The position numbers and the translations under genes were made by a program. 64,000 nucleotides of DNA from Antedon bifida (taxonomy: Eukaryota > Echinodermata > Crinoidea > Comatulida > Antedonidae): the NCBI GenBank assembly GCA_963402885.1, contig OY727093.1, positions 20,211,409-20,275,408 on the forward strand. The letters run 5' to 3'. Shown here one piece after another: positions 1-14,342 of this stretch; position 1 is the first letter of the stretch, and each line of letters starts with the position of its first letter. The notes below the pieces were generated by a model. The model made no database searches. It was not told the DNA's origin and worked only from the letters and a program-made list of their open reading frames with translations.

Positions 1-1237
1 GTAATTTCGGAAGGAAATTATCTCAGCAACAACATATTAACGTTTACAAGAAATTTGAATATGTGAAATATTGATGCGCGCTCTTTTAAATGTAATGAAC
101 TACGACGCAAAATATGAAAATATGACTTTGTTTATTTAACTGGCCATATGATGACGTCACAACATCTGATTGGCGAAAAGTTTACATTATTTCGTATCTA
201 CAATCCCATAGCTTCCTGAAAACATTTTAATCGTGATTATCACATTTTATTCTTACGAGCTATAACAGATTAAAATTTACTGTAAAGATGAAATTAATGA
301 CCCACGTAATTAAAATTTTTAGGCATGATGACGTCATAAAAATTAAAATATTTTTATCTCATGCTAAAGAAAGTTAATTGACCTAGACAATATATAAATG
401 TAGGAGAAAAAGGAATACAGATAAGCGTGATGCGCTCCTTTGAATGTGATGAGCAATAACGAAAGAGACAAAAATCTTATATTTTACATTCATGTGGCCA
501 TACGATGACGTCACAATGTTTTTTTAGCCTTATCGATGCATGATCCGATATCTACAACTCATCAACTTCTAGATTTTGTAATAAAAATAAACAGTTCACG
601 GTTTACTTCAGAAACTATGACTGTTTAAAAAAAGACATTATTTTGACGATTTTTTAAGCTTTTTCATAAAAAACGTGCACGAATTGTCTAATTCAACGTG
701 TTCGTATGGCGTTATTTAAACTGGAAAAGGTCTAAATTGTTTTCAAAATTACTAGGAAAGGCTTGAAAAATATAATTCAAGAGAAAAAAATATGCTATTA
801 ACGCTACGTGCGCACCGCGCGCGTAAAAAATTGCGCGCCCGCGGGAATTTTTGACATGCGCAAAATGTCATGAATCGCGTAAAAAGTTGATTAGAAATTA
901 ATTTTGCGCATTTTTAAATTTTAAATGCAAGTGCGCGCGTAACTTCTTGTGAAACATGCCATTTTTAATCCGTAGAAAGTTTGCCCCTGATATGACTTAA
1001 ATTTTGTCAAAGTGTCAATACTAAATGACTTTTGGTTTTTAATCTATGATCAATCATTGAAATTCATAAAATTGCGCGTAAGTCACGTTGCGCAACTCTG
1101 ACGTCTTTCAAAAATAGGAGGTGACCAACTTCAGGTAAATGTCCACATGTTGTCAAAGTTATGAAATGTTATGTTTACACATTTTAGAGAAACGCGCTGC
1201 ACAAAAATAGCGAGAAAGAAAGAAGAACTAGACATGA

Positions 1238-1258
1238 AACTCGTCACTTTGACGAGTT
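1238..1258. repeat. Unit-cap hairpin (first copy)
   Basis: Nine-base stem AACTCGTCA/TGACGAGTT with a CTT loop, preceded by ACTAGACATGA and followed by GTTATCCGCAC, which repeats half of the smaller hairpins' stem. The same hairpin occurs at all other unit junctions. At 15896-15917 the loop differs (ACTACG) while eight stem pairs remain. Confidence 0.9.
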
Positions 1259-4200
1259 AGTTATCCGCACCACGACAAACGCCATGTGCACGTAATACGT
1301 TGGAATATTGCACACAGATAAAGATTATGGCATTATGACAAGAACTGAAAAATATGATATGCTGTTAGTGCTGAATTCTGTCAATTTTGTGTCATATAGT
1401 ATATACATGCAAACAGTATAATCTGTATACATATTACATACAGTGTAGAATAGGTGAAATTACGGGACCCGCCATTTATTCCAATTTTTAACATGGCGAC
1501 GGTATCAAAATGAAACACTTAGATAGCAATTTCAGAAGAAAATTATCTCAGGAACAACATATTAACGTGTAGAAGAAATTTGAATACGTAAAATATAGAT
1601 GCGCACCCTTTTAAATGTGATGAACTATTACGCAAAATATGAAAATACGTCTTTTTTTATTCAACTGGCCATATGATGACGTCACAACGTCCGATTGGCA
1701 AAATGTTTACATGAATTCGTATCTACAATCCAATAGCTTCCAGAAAACGTTTTGATCATGATTATCACGTTTTATTCTGACGAGCTATAACAGATTGAAA
1801 TTTCCTGTAAAGATAAAATTAATGACCCACGTAATTAAAATTTTTAGGCATGATGACGTCATAAAAATGAAAATATTTTTAACTCATGCGGAAGATAGTT
1901 GATTGACCTAGATAATATAAAAATCGGGGTAAAAATGGAAAACAGATAATTGGAGATGCGCTCTATTAAATGTCATGCGCTATGATGAAAGATACAAAAA
2001 TCCTATATTTTATATTCGCGTGGCAATACGGTGACGTCACAATGTCCGGTTAGCCATATTTATGCATGATCCAAAATCTACAACTCATCAACTTCCAGAA
2101 TGTGTAATAAAAATAACTTTCACCGTTTAGTTTAGGAACTACGAATGTTTAAAAAAGGGCATAATTTTGACAAATTTTGACGATTTTTTGAACTTTTTCA
2201 TCAAAAATGCACGTAAATTATCCAATTCGAAGTGCCCGTATGACGTAATTTTAAGTCGAAATTGTTCAAAAGTTGGTAAAATTACTAGAAAAGGATGGAA
2301 AAACATAAATCACGTGAAAAAAATTGTTTTCAACGCTACGTGCGCACCACGCGCGTAAAAAAATGCGCGCACCTGGGAATTTTTTACATGCTCAAAATGA
2401 CATGAAACGCGTAGAAAGTTGATTAGAAATTAATTTTTCGCATTATAAAATTTTAAACCCGCGTGCGCGCGTAACTTCGTGTGAAACATGCCATTTTTTT
2501 TTCACAGTCAGTTAGCGCAAGATATAACTTAAACTTTTGTTAAGTTTCAATTTAAATTGTTATATGGTTTTTGATCTACGTTAAATACGCGAAATTCGTA
2601 AAAACGCGCGTAAGTCATGTTACGCAACTCTGACGTCATTTACAATAGCAGGTGCACAACTTCACGTGAACGCTCATATGTTGACAAAGTTATGAAATGT
2701 TATGTTAACACGTTTTAGAGATACGCTCTGCACAAAAATGACAGAAAGAAAGAAGAATACAGAAAAAAAAAAAACTAGATTTGAACTCGTCACTTTGACG
2801 AGTTCGGGTTATCCGCGCAAACGCAACATGCACATACGTTTAAAATATATGAACGCCGAAAATGATTATGCCATCCTATGACATGAATTAAATATGTTTA
2901 CAGTGCTGAATTGTACCTATTTTGTAGCATACAGCATATTACAGTATTTACAGAATACACTGTATATGTTATATACAGTGGTAGCATAGACGAAATTACG
3001 AGACCCATCTTTTAAAGCCAATTATTAACACGATGACGTCATCAAATTGACTTATAAAGATAACTATTTTATAAGATAATTATCTAAATAATTACATTAA
3101 TACAAATTTGAAGAATTTTGGGCACGTGAAAGTGAGATGCGCTCTCGTTTAAACGCAATGAACTTTTACGCAAGAGATGAAAATACGACTTTTTTTATTC
3201 AACTGGCTATATGATGACGTCACAACATCTGATTTGAAAAATGTTCACATGAATTCGTATCTACAATCCAATAGCTTTCAGAAAACCTTTTAATTATGAT
3301 TATCACTTTTTATTCTGACGAGCTATAACAGATTGAAATTTACTGTAAAGATGAAAATAGGTGACCCACGTTATTTACATTTTTAGACATGATGACGTCA
3401 TAAAAATTAAAATATTTTTAACTCATGCGAAAGATAGTTAATTGACCTAGACAGTATTAAAATATCGGGTGAAATGGAATACGTATAAGCGAGATGCGCT
3501 CTATTTAATGTGATGAGCAATAACGAAACAGTAAAAAATCCTATATTTTACATTCGTGTGGCCATACGATGACGTCATAACATCCGAGAGGTAAAAATTC
3601 TGCATGAATTCATATCTACAATTTATCTTCTTGCATAATAAGTTAAAAAAATTGGGGGTCACCTTAGATCCTGAAGAGCTATAATAGATTCAAAATAGGC
3701 ATATATTTGACAATATTTGTAACTTTTTCAACTAAAACGCGCGCAAATGTTATAAATCAACGTGTTCGTATGACGTCATTTTAATTTGAAATGATGTCAA
3801 TCTTTTTTTAAATGACTAGGAAAGGCTGGAAAATCACAATTCAAGAGAAAAAAACATGTTTTTCATGCTCCGTGCGCACCTTACGCGTACAATTTTTCGC
3901 GCGCGTGGGAATTTTTGACATGCTCAAAATGTCATGATCAGCGCAGAAAGTTGATTAGAAATTAATTTTGCGCATTTTGAAACTTTAAATGCGCGTGCGC
4001 GCGTAATTTCTTGTAAAACACATCATTTGTAATCCATAGAAAGTTTGCGCTTGATATGACTTAAATTTTCACCAAGTGTCAATACAAAATGACTTTTATT
4101 TTTTATCCTATGATCAATCATTAAAATTCATAAAATCGCGCGTAAGTCACGTTACGCAACTCTGACGTCATTCAAAATATGGAGGTGCACAACTTCAGGT

Positions 4201-4330
4201 AAATGTCCATATAATGACAAAGTTATACAAAAGATATATTCACAAGCAATAGGGGATATGCTGCTCACAAAAATCCGGGAAAGAAAGAAGAACAAAGATG
4301 ATGAAAAAAAAAGATATTTACAATCACATG

Positions 4331-4422
4331 GGTTATCCTGCAACTAAGTTGCGGATAACCAAAAAATATTGATCTCATACAATAACAAGGAGTTATCCGC
4401 TTGGTATACCAAGCGGATAACT
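4331..4422. repeat. Hairpin cluster, 2 modules
   Basis: Two inverted repeats lie before the unit cap at 4435. At 4331-4360 the arms are GGTTATCC(T)GCAAC and GTTGCGGATAACC, with one bulged T. At 4391-4422 there is a perfect 32-base palindrome beginning AGTTATCCGC and ending GCGGATAACT. Confidence 0.9.
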
Positions 4423-7400
4423 AACTAGACATGAAACTCGTCACTTTGACGAGTTAGTTATCCGCACGACAAACGCCACGTGCACGTCATACGTTAGAAT
4501 TTTGCACACAGAAAAAGATTATGGCATTATGACCTGATCTGAAGAATATGATATGTTGTTAGTGCTGAATTCTGTCAATTTTGTGTCATATAGTATATAC
4601 AGTATAAACAGTATAATCTGTATACATATTACATACAGTGTAGAATAGGTGAAATTACGGGACCCGCCATTTATTCCATTTTTTAACATGGCGACGGTAT
4701 CAAAATGAAACACTAAAATAACAATTTCGGAAGGATATTATCTCAGCAACAACATATTAGCGTGTAGAAGAAATTTGGATACGTAAAATATAGATGCGCG
4801 CTCTTTTAAATGTGATGAACTATGACGCAAAATATGAAAATACGATTTTTTTTATTCAACTGGCCATATGATGACGTCACTACATCTGATTGGCAAAATG
4901 TTCACATGAATTCGTATCTACAATCCAATAGCTTCCAGAAAACGTTTTAATCGTGATTATCACATTTTATTCTTACGAACTATAACAGATTAAAATTTAC
5001 TGTAAAGATAAAATTAATGACCCACGTAATTTAAATTTTTAGGCATGATGTCGTTATAAAAATTAAAATATTTTTAACTCATGCGAAAGATAGTTGATTG
5101 ACCTAGATAATATTAAAATCTCATAGAAAATGGAAGACGGATAAGCTTGATGCGCTCCATTGAATGTGATGAGCAATAACGAAAGAGACAAAAATCCTAT
5201 TTTTTACATTTGTGTGGCGATACGATGACGTCACAACATCCGTAAGGAAAAAATTCTGCATGAATTCATATCTACAACTTATCTGCTTACATATTAAGTT
5301 AAAAAATTCGGGGGAACGGTTGATCCTGAGGAGCTATAATAGATTCAAAATAGGCATAATTTTGACAATATTTTGTAACTTTTGCAACTAAAACGCATGC
5401 AAATGATCTAAATCAACGTGTACGTATGACGTCATTTTAATTTGAAATGATGTCAATCTTTTTAAAAATGACTAGGAAAGGCTGGAAAATCACAATTTAA
5501 TAGAAAAAAACATGATTTTCATGCTGCGTGCGCACTGCACGCGTAAAATTGTTCGCGCGCACGGGAAATTTTGACATGCGCAAAAAGTCATGAATGGCAT
5601 AAAAAGTTGATTAGAAATTAATTTTGCGCATTTTAAAATTTTAAATGCGCGTGCGCGCGTAACTTCTTTTAAAACACGCCATTTTTAGTTAACTAAAAGT
5701 TTGCCCTTAATATGACTTAAATTTTCATAAAGGGTAAAAAAAAAATTACGCTTGGTTTTTAAGCTATGATCAATCATTAAAAATCATAAAATCGCGCGTA
5801 AGTCACGTTGCGCAACTCTGACGTCATTCAAAAATAGGAGGTGCACAACTTCACGTAAATGCCCATATGTTGACAAAGTTATGAAATGTTATGTTTACAA
5901 GTTTTTGAGATACGTGAGACACAAAAATGAGGGAGAAAGAAATAAGAAAAACTAGACATGAAACTCGTCACTTTGACGAGTTAGTTATCCGCACCACGAC
6001 AAACGCCACGTGCACGTCATACGTTGGAATATTGCACACGGATAAAGATTATGGCATTATGACAAGAACTGAAGAATATGATATGCTGTTAGTGCTGAAT
6101 TCTGTCAATTTTGTGTCATATAGTATATACATGCAAACAGTATAAGCTGTATACATATTACATACAGTGTAGAATAGGTGAAATTACAGGACCCGCCATT
6201 TATTCCAATTTTTAACATGGCGACGGTATCAAAATGAAACACTTAGATAGCAATTTCAGAAGGAAATTATCTCAGGAACAACATATTAACGTGTAGAAGA
6301 AATTTGAATACGTAAAATATAGATGCGCACCCTTTTAAATGTGATGAACTATTACGCAAAATATGAAAATACGACTTTTTTTATTCAACTGGCCATATGA
6401 TGACGTCACAACATCTGATTGGCAAAATGTTTACATGAATTCGTATCTACAATCCAATAGCTTCAAGAAAACGTTTAATCGTGATTATCACATTTTATTC
6501 TTACGAGCTATAACAGATTGAAATTTACTGTAAAGATGAAATTAATGCCACACGTAACTTAAATTTGTAGGCATGATGACGTCATAAAAATTAAAATATT
6601 TTTAACTCATGCTAAAGATAGTTCATTGACCTAGACAATATCAAAATCGGGGTGAAAATGGAAAACGGATAAGTAGAGATGCGCTCTATTAAATGTGATG
6701 AGCTATGACGAAAGATACAAAAATCCTAAATTTTATATTCGCGTGGCCATACGATGACGTCACAATGTCCGGTTAACCATATTATTACATGATCTGATAT
6801 CTACAACTCATCAACTTCAAGAATATGTCATCCACAAAAAGTTGACCGTCCAGTTTAGAAATTACGACTGTTTAAAAAAAGGCATAATTTTGACAAATTT
6901 TGACGAATTCTTAAACTTTTTCATCAAAAACTCGCGAAAATTATCCAATTCTACGTGCCCGTATGACGTGATTTTAAGTCGAAATTGTTTAAAAGTTTGT
7001 AAAATTACTAGAAAAAGGCTGGAAAAACATAAATCACGCAAAAAAAAAAGTTTTTTTGCGCTACGTGCGCACGCATGCGTAAAAAAATTGCGCGCGCCTG
7101 GGAATTTTTGACATGCTTAAAATGACATGAAACGCGTAGAAAGTTGATTAGTAATTGATTTTTCGCATTTTGAAATTTTAAACGCGCGTGCGCGCGTAAC
7201 TTCGTGTGAAACATGTCATTTTTTGTCCACAGAAAGTTAGCGCATGATATAAATTAAACTTTTGCTAAGTTTCATTTGAAATTCTTATATGGTTTTCGAT
7301 CTATGTTAAATACGCGAAAAACGTAAAAACGCGCGTAAGTCACGTTGCGCAACTCTGACGTCATTCATAATAAGAGGTGCACAACTTCACGTGAATGCCC

Positions 7401-7520
7401 ATATGTTGACAAAGTTATGAAACGTTAACTGTACACGTTTTAGAGATACGCTCTGCACAAAAATGACGGAAAGAAAGAAGAATACAGAAAAAAAAAAGAT
7501 GAAACAGGACAGTTCCAAGG

Positions 7521-7599
7521 AGTTATCCGCTGAATGCGGATAACTAAAAAAAAGTAACAGGACGATTACAAGGAGTTATCCGCTACTAAGCGGATAACT
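7521..7599. repeat. Hairpin cluster, 2 modules
   Basis: Inverted repeats at 7521-7545 (inner loop TGAAT) and 7574-7599 (inner TACTAA) share arms AGTTATCCGC / GCGGATAACT. They lie in an A-rich spacer directly before the cap at 7612. Confidence 0.9.
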
Positions 7600-9162
7600 A
7601 ACTAGACATGAAACTCGTCACTTTGACGAGTTAGTTATCCGCACAACGACAAACGCCACGTGCACGTCATACGTTGGAATATTGCACACAGATAAAGATT
7701 ATGGCATTATGACAAGAACTGAAGAATATGATATTGTTAGTGCTGAATTCTGTCAATTTGTGTCATATAGTATATACATGCAAAGAGTATAATCTGTATA
7801 CATATTACATACAGTGTAGAATAGGTGAAATTACGGGACCCGCCATTTATTCCAATTTTTAACATGGCGACGGTATCAAAATGAAACACTTAAATAGCAA
7901 TTTCTGGAGGAAATTATCTCAGGAACAACATATTAACGTGTAGAAGAAATTTGAATACGTAAAATATAGATGCGCACCCTTTTAAATGTGATGAACTATT
8001 ACGCAAAATATGAAAATACGACTTTTTTTATTCAACTGGCCATATGATGACGTCACAACATCCGATTGGCAAAATGTTTACATGAATTCGTATCTACAAT
8101 CCAATAGCTTCCAGAAAACGTTTTAATCGTGATTATCACATTTTATTCTTACGAGCTATTACAGATTAAAATTTACTGTAAAGATGAAATTAATGACCCA
8201 CGTAATTAAAATTTTTAGGCATGATGACGTCATAAAAATTAAAATATTTTTATCTCATGCTAAAGAAAGTTGATTGACCTACACAATATATAAATTTAGG
8301 AGAAAAAGGAATACAGATAAGCGTGATGCGCTCCATTGAATGTGATGAGCAATAACGAAAGAGACAAAAATCCTATATTTTACATTCGTGTGGCCATACG
8401 ATGACGTCACAATGTTTTTTTAGCCTTATCGATGCATGATCCGATATCTACAACTCATCAACTTCTAGATTTTGTAATAAAAATAAACGGTTCACGGTTT
8501 ACTTTAGAAACTATGACTGTTTAAAAAAAGACATAATTTTGACGATTTTTTAAGCTTTTTCATAAAAAACGCGCACGAATTGTCTAATTCAACGTGTTCG
8601 TATGGCGTTATTTAAACTGGAAAAGGTCTAAATTGTTTTCAAAATTACTAGGAAAGACTTGAAAAATATAATTCAAGAGAAAAAAATATGTTTTTAACGC
8701 TACGTGCGCACCGCGTGCGTAAAAAATTGCGCGCCCGTGGGAATTTTTGACATGCTCAAAATGACAAGAAACGCATAAAAAGTTGATTAGAAATTAATTT
8801 TGCGCATTTTGAAATTTTAAATGCGCGTGCGCGCGTAACTTCTTGTGAAACATGCCATTTTTAATCTGTAGAAAGTTTGCCCCTGATATGACTTAAATTT
8901 TGTCAAAGTGTCAATACTAAATGACTTTTGGTTTTTAATCTATAATCAATCATTGAAATTCATATAATTGCGCGTAAGTCACGTTGCGCAACTATGACGT
9001 CATTCAAAAATAGGAGGTGCACAACTTCACGTAAATGCCCATATGTTGTCAAAGTTATGAAATGTTATGTTTACACATTTTAGAGAAACGCGACTCACAA
9101 AAAGGAAGGAAGGATCCAAGAATAATACAGAAAAAAACTATTGATCCCATACAATAACAAGG

Positions 9163-9380
9163 AGTTATCCGCTTGGTATACCAAGCGGATAACTAAAAAG
9201 ATGATGAAACAGGACAGTTACAAGGAGTTATCCGCTGAATGCGGATAACTAATAATACAGAAAAAAATATTGATCCCATACAATAACAAGGAGTTATCCG
9301 CCAAGTGCGGATAACTAAAAAGATGATGTTGATTTCGTACAATCACAAGAGGTTATCCTGCAACTTCGTTGCGGATAACC
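9163..9380. repeat. Hairpin cluster, 4 modules
   Basis: Hairpins at 9163-9194, 9226-9250, 9292-9316 and 9351-9380. The first three close with A:T outer pairs (AGTTATCC...GGATAACT). The last closes with G:C (GGTTATCC...GGATAACC). Modules are 60-65 bp apart and share a leading ACAAGG-type word. This unit is among the longest (7612 to 9393). Confidence 0.9.
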
Positions 9381-12300
9381 AACTAGACATGAAACTCGTC
9401 ACTTTGACGAGTTAGTTATCCGCACCACGACAAACGCCACGTTCACATCATACGTTGGAATATTGCACACAGATAAAGATTATGGCATTATGACAAGAAC
9501 TGAAGAATATGATATGCTGTTAGTGCTGAATTCTGTCAATTTTGTGTCATATAGCATATACATGCAAACAGTATAATCTGTATACATATTACATACAGTG
9601 TAGAATAGGTGAAATTACGGGACCCGCCATTTATTCCAATTTTTAACATGGCGACGGTATCAAAATGAAACACTTGGATAGCAATTTCAGAAGGAAATTA
9701 TCTCAGGAACAACATATTAACGTGTAGAAGAAATTTGAATACATAAAATATAGATGCGCACCCTTTTAAATGTGATGAACTATTACGCAAAATATGAAAA
9801 TTTGACCTTTTTAATTAAACTTGTCATATGATGACGTCACAACATCTGATTGACAAAATGTTCACATGAATTCGTATCTACAATCCAATAGCTTCCAGAA
9901 AACGTTTTAATCGTGATTATCACATTTTATTCTTACGAGCTATAACAGATTAAAATTTACTGTAAAGATAAAATTAATGACCCACGTAATTTAAATTTTT
10001 AGGCATGATGACGTTATAAAAATTAAAATATTTTTAACTCATGCGAAAGAAAATTGATTGACCTAGATAATATTAAAATCTCGGAGAAAATGGAAGACGG
10101 ATAAGCGTGATGCGCTCCATTGAATGTGATGAGCAATAACGAAAGAGACAAAAATCCTATTTTTTACATTTGTGTGGCCATACGATGACGTCACAACATC
10201 CGTAAGGAAAAAATTCTGCATGAATTCATATCTACAACATATCTGCTTACATATTAAGTTAAAAAACTCGGGGGTAACGGTTGATCCTGAGGAGCTATAA
10301 TAGATTCAAAATAGGCATAATTTTGACAATATTTTGTAACTTTTGCAACTAAAACGCATGCAAATGGTCTAAATCAACGTGTACGTATGACGTCATTTTA
10401 ATTTGAAATGATGTCAATCTTTTTAAAAATGACTAGGAAAGGCTGGAAAATCACAATTTAATAGAAAAAAACATGATTTTCATGCTGCGTGCGCACTGCA
10501 CGCATAAAATTGTTCGCGCGCGCGGGAAATTTTGACATGCGCAAAATGTCATGAATGGCGTAAAAAGTTGATTAGAAATTAATTTTGCGCATTTAAAAAT
10601 TTTAAATGCGCGTGCGCGCGTAACTTCTTGTAAAACACGCCATTTTTAGTTAACTAAAAGTTTGCCCTTGATATGACTTAAATTTTCATAAAGGGTAAAA
10701 AAAAAATTACGCTTGGTTTTTAAGCTATGATCAATCATAAAAAATCATAAAATCGCGCGTAAGTCACGTTGCGCAACTCTGACGTCATTCAAAAATAGGA
10801 GGTGCACAACTTCACATAAATGCCGATATGTTGACAAAGTTATGAAATGTTATGTTTACCCATTTTAGAGATACGCTCTGCACAAAAAGTGAGGGAGAAA
10901 GACAGAAGAATAATACTAGACATGAAACTCGTCACTTTGACGAGTTAGTTATCCGCACAACAAACGCCACGTGCACGTCATACGTTAGAATTTTGCACCC
11001 AGAAAAAGATTATGGCATTATGACCTGATCTGAAGAATATGATATGTTGTTAGTGCTGAATTCTGTCAATTTTGTGTCATATAGTATATACAGTATAAAC
11101 AGTATAATCTTTATACATATTACATACAGTGTAGAATAGGTGAAATTACGGGACCCGCCATTTATTCCATTTTTTAACATGGCGACGGTATCAAAATGAA
11201 ACACTAAAATACCAATTTCGGAAGGATATTATCTCAGCAACAACATATTAGCGTGTAGAAGAAATTTGGATACGTAAAATATAGATGTGCGCTCTTTTAA
11301 ATGTGATGAACTATGACGCAAAATATGAAAATACGACTTTTTTTATTCAACTGGCCATATGATGACGTCACTACATCTGATTGACAAAATGTTCACATGA
11401 ATTCGTATCTACAATCCAATAGCTTCCAGAAAACGTTTTAATTGTGATTATCACATTTTATTCTTACGAGCTATAACAGATTAAAATTTACTGTAAAGAT
11501 AAAATTAATGACCCACGTAATTTAAATTTTTAGGCATGATGACGTTATAAAAATTAAAATATTTTTAACTCATGCGAAAGATAGTTGATTGACCTAGATA
11601 ATATTAAAATCTCGGAGAAAATGGAAGACGGATAAGCGTGATGTGCTCCATTGAATGTGATGAGCAATAACGAAAGAGACTAAAATCCTATTTTTTACAT
11701 TTGTGTGGCCATACGATGACGTCACAACATCCGTAAGGAAAAAATTCTGCATGAATTCATATCTACAACATATCTGCTTACATATTAAGTTAAAAAACTC
11801 GGGGGTAACGGTTGATCCTGAGGAGCTATAATAGATTCAAAATAGGCATAATTTTGACAATATTTTGTAACTTTTGCAACTAAAACGCATGCAAATGGTC
11901 TAAATCAACGTGTACGTATGACGTCATTTTAATTTGAAATGATGTCAATCTTTTTAAAAATGACTAGGAAAGGCTGGAAAATCACAATTGAATAGAAAAA
12001 AACATGATTTTCATGCTGCGTGCGCACTGCACGCGTACAATTGTTCGCGCGCGTGGGAAATTTTGACATGCGCAAAATGTCATGAATGGCGTAAAAAGTT
12101 GATTAGAAATTAATTTTGCGCATTTTAAAATTTTAAATGCGCGTGCGCGCGTAACTTCTTGTAAAACACGCCATTTTTAGTTAACTAAAAGTTTGCCCAT
12201 GATATGACTTAAATTTTCATAAAGGGTAAAAAAAAAATTACGCTTGGTTTTTAAGCTATGATCAATCATTAAAAATCATAAAATCGCGCGTAAGTCACGT

Positions 12301-12480
12301 TGCGCAACTCTGACATCACTCAAAATAGGAGGTGCACAACTTCACGTAAATGCCCACATGTTGTAAAAGTTATGAAATGTTATGTTTACACATTTTAGAG
12401 ATACGTGAGCCACAAAAAAACGGGAAAGAAATAAGAATAATACAGAAAAAAAAAAATATTGATCCACTACAATAACAAGG

Positions 12481-12694
12481 AGTTATCCGCTACTAAGCGG
12501 ATAACTAATAAAATTGAAACAGGACGATTACAAGGAGTTATCCGCTAGTAGCGGATAACTAATAATACAGAAAAAAAAAATATTGATCCCATACAATAAC
12601 AAGGAGTTATCCGCCAAGTGCGGATAACTAAAAAAAAAAAAAAGATGATGAAACAGGACAGTTACAAGGAGTTATCCGCTGAATGCGGATAACT
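12481..12694. repeat. Hairpin cluster, 4 modules
   Basis: Hairpins at 12481-12506, 12536-12560, 12605-12629 and 12670-12694. All have arms AGTTATCCGC / GCGGATAACT but four different centres (TACTAA, TAGTA, CAAGT, TGAAT). The host unit, 1794 bp, is the longest in the array. Confidence 0.9.
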
Positions 12695-14250
12695 AATAAT
12701 ACAGAAAAAACTAGATTTGAACTCGTCATTTTGACGAGTTCGGGTTATCCGCGCAAACGCAACATGCACATACTTTAAACTATATGAACCTCGACGATTA
12801 TTAGGCCATCATAAGACATGAATTAAGTATGTTTACAGTGCTGAATTGTACCTATTTTGTAGCATACAGCATATTACAGTGTTTACAGAATACATTGTAT
12901 GTTATATACAGTGTAGCATAGACGAAATTACGAGACCCATGTTTTAAATCCAATTATTAACACGATGACGTCATCAAATTGACATATAAAGATAACTATT
13001 TTAGAAGATAATTATCTAAATAATTACATTAATACAAATTTGAAGAATTTTGGGCACGTAAAAGTGAGATGCGCTCTCGTTTAAACGCAATGAACTTTTG
13101 CGCAAGAGATGAAAATATGACTTTTTGAATTCAACTGGCCATATGACGACGTCACAACATCTGATTGGCAAAATATTCACATGAATTTGTATTTACAATC
13201 CAATAGCTTCCAGAAAACGTTTTAATCATGATTATCACTTTTTATTCTGACGAGTTATAACAGATTGAAATTTACTGTAAAGATGAAAACAGGTGACCCA
13301 CGTTATTTACATTTTTAGACATGATGACGTCATAAAAATTAAAATATTTTTAACTCATGCGAAAGATAGTTGATTGACCTAGACAGTATTAAAATATATG
13401 AGGAAATGGAATACGTATAAGCGAGATGCGCTCTATTTAATGTAAAACAGTAAAAAATCCTATATTTTACATTCGTGTGGCCATACGATGACGTCATAAC
13501 ATCCGAGTTGTAAAGGTTCTGCATGAATTCATATCTTCAACATATCTGCTTACATATTAAATTAAAAAAATTGGGGGTCGTGGATGATCCCGAGGAGCTA
13601 TAATAGATTAAAAATAGGCTTAATTTTGACAATATGTTGTCACTTTTGCAACTAAAACGTGCGCAAATGGTCTAAATCAACGTGTTCGTATGACGTCATT
13701 TTAATTTGAAATGATGTAAATCTTTTTTAAAATGACTAGGAAAGGCTGGAAAATTACAATTCAAGGGAAAAAAACATGATTTTCGTACTCCGTGCGCACC
13801 ATACGCGTAAATTATTTTGCGCGCGCGGGAATTTTTGACATGCTCAAAATGTCATGATCAGCGTAGAAAGTAGATTAGAAATTAATTTTGTGCATTTTGA
13901 AACTTTAAATGCGCGTGCGCGCGTAACTTCGTGTAAAACATGCCATTTTTAATCCATAGAAAATTGACCCATGATATGAATTATAATTTTATTAAGTTTC
14001 ATGAAACAATATTTGTTGGTTCTAAAGTTATGATCAGTTATAGAAATTCATAAAATCGCGCGTAACTTACGCAACGCGGATCTGACATCGTCCAAAAGCT
14101 TAGCTGCACATCTACACTTCAATGTCAATCTTTTTACTAAGTTATACAAAGTTATGTTCACAAGCAATAGAGATATGCTGGTCACAAATATCCGGGAAAG
14201 AAAGAAGAATAACAAAGAATATGAAAAAAAAAGAAATTTACAATCACATA

Positions 14251-14342
14251 GGTTATCCTGCAACTAAGTTGCGGATAACCAAAAAAAAAAAGATGATGAA
14301 ACAGGACAGTTACAAGGAGTTATCCGCTGAATGCGGATAACT
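14251..14342. repeat. Hairpin cluster, 2 modules
   Basis: Hairpins at 14251-14280 (G:C-closed, with the bulged T variant) and 14318-14342 (A:T-closed), just before the cap at 14363. Confidence 0.88.

Noticed and set aside
6842-7214. Open frames of 68-89 codons on both strands in the long satellite
   Set aside because: Not kept in other units; they cross the CpG-rich repeated words and have no start or domain support.
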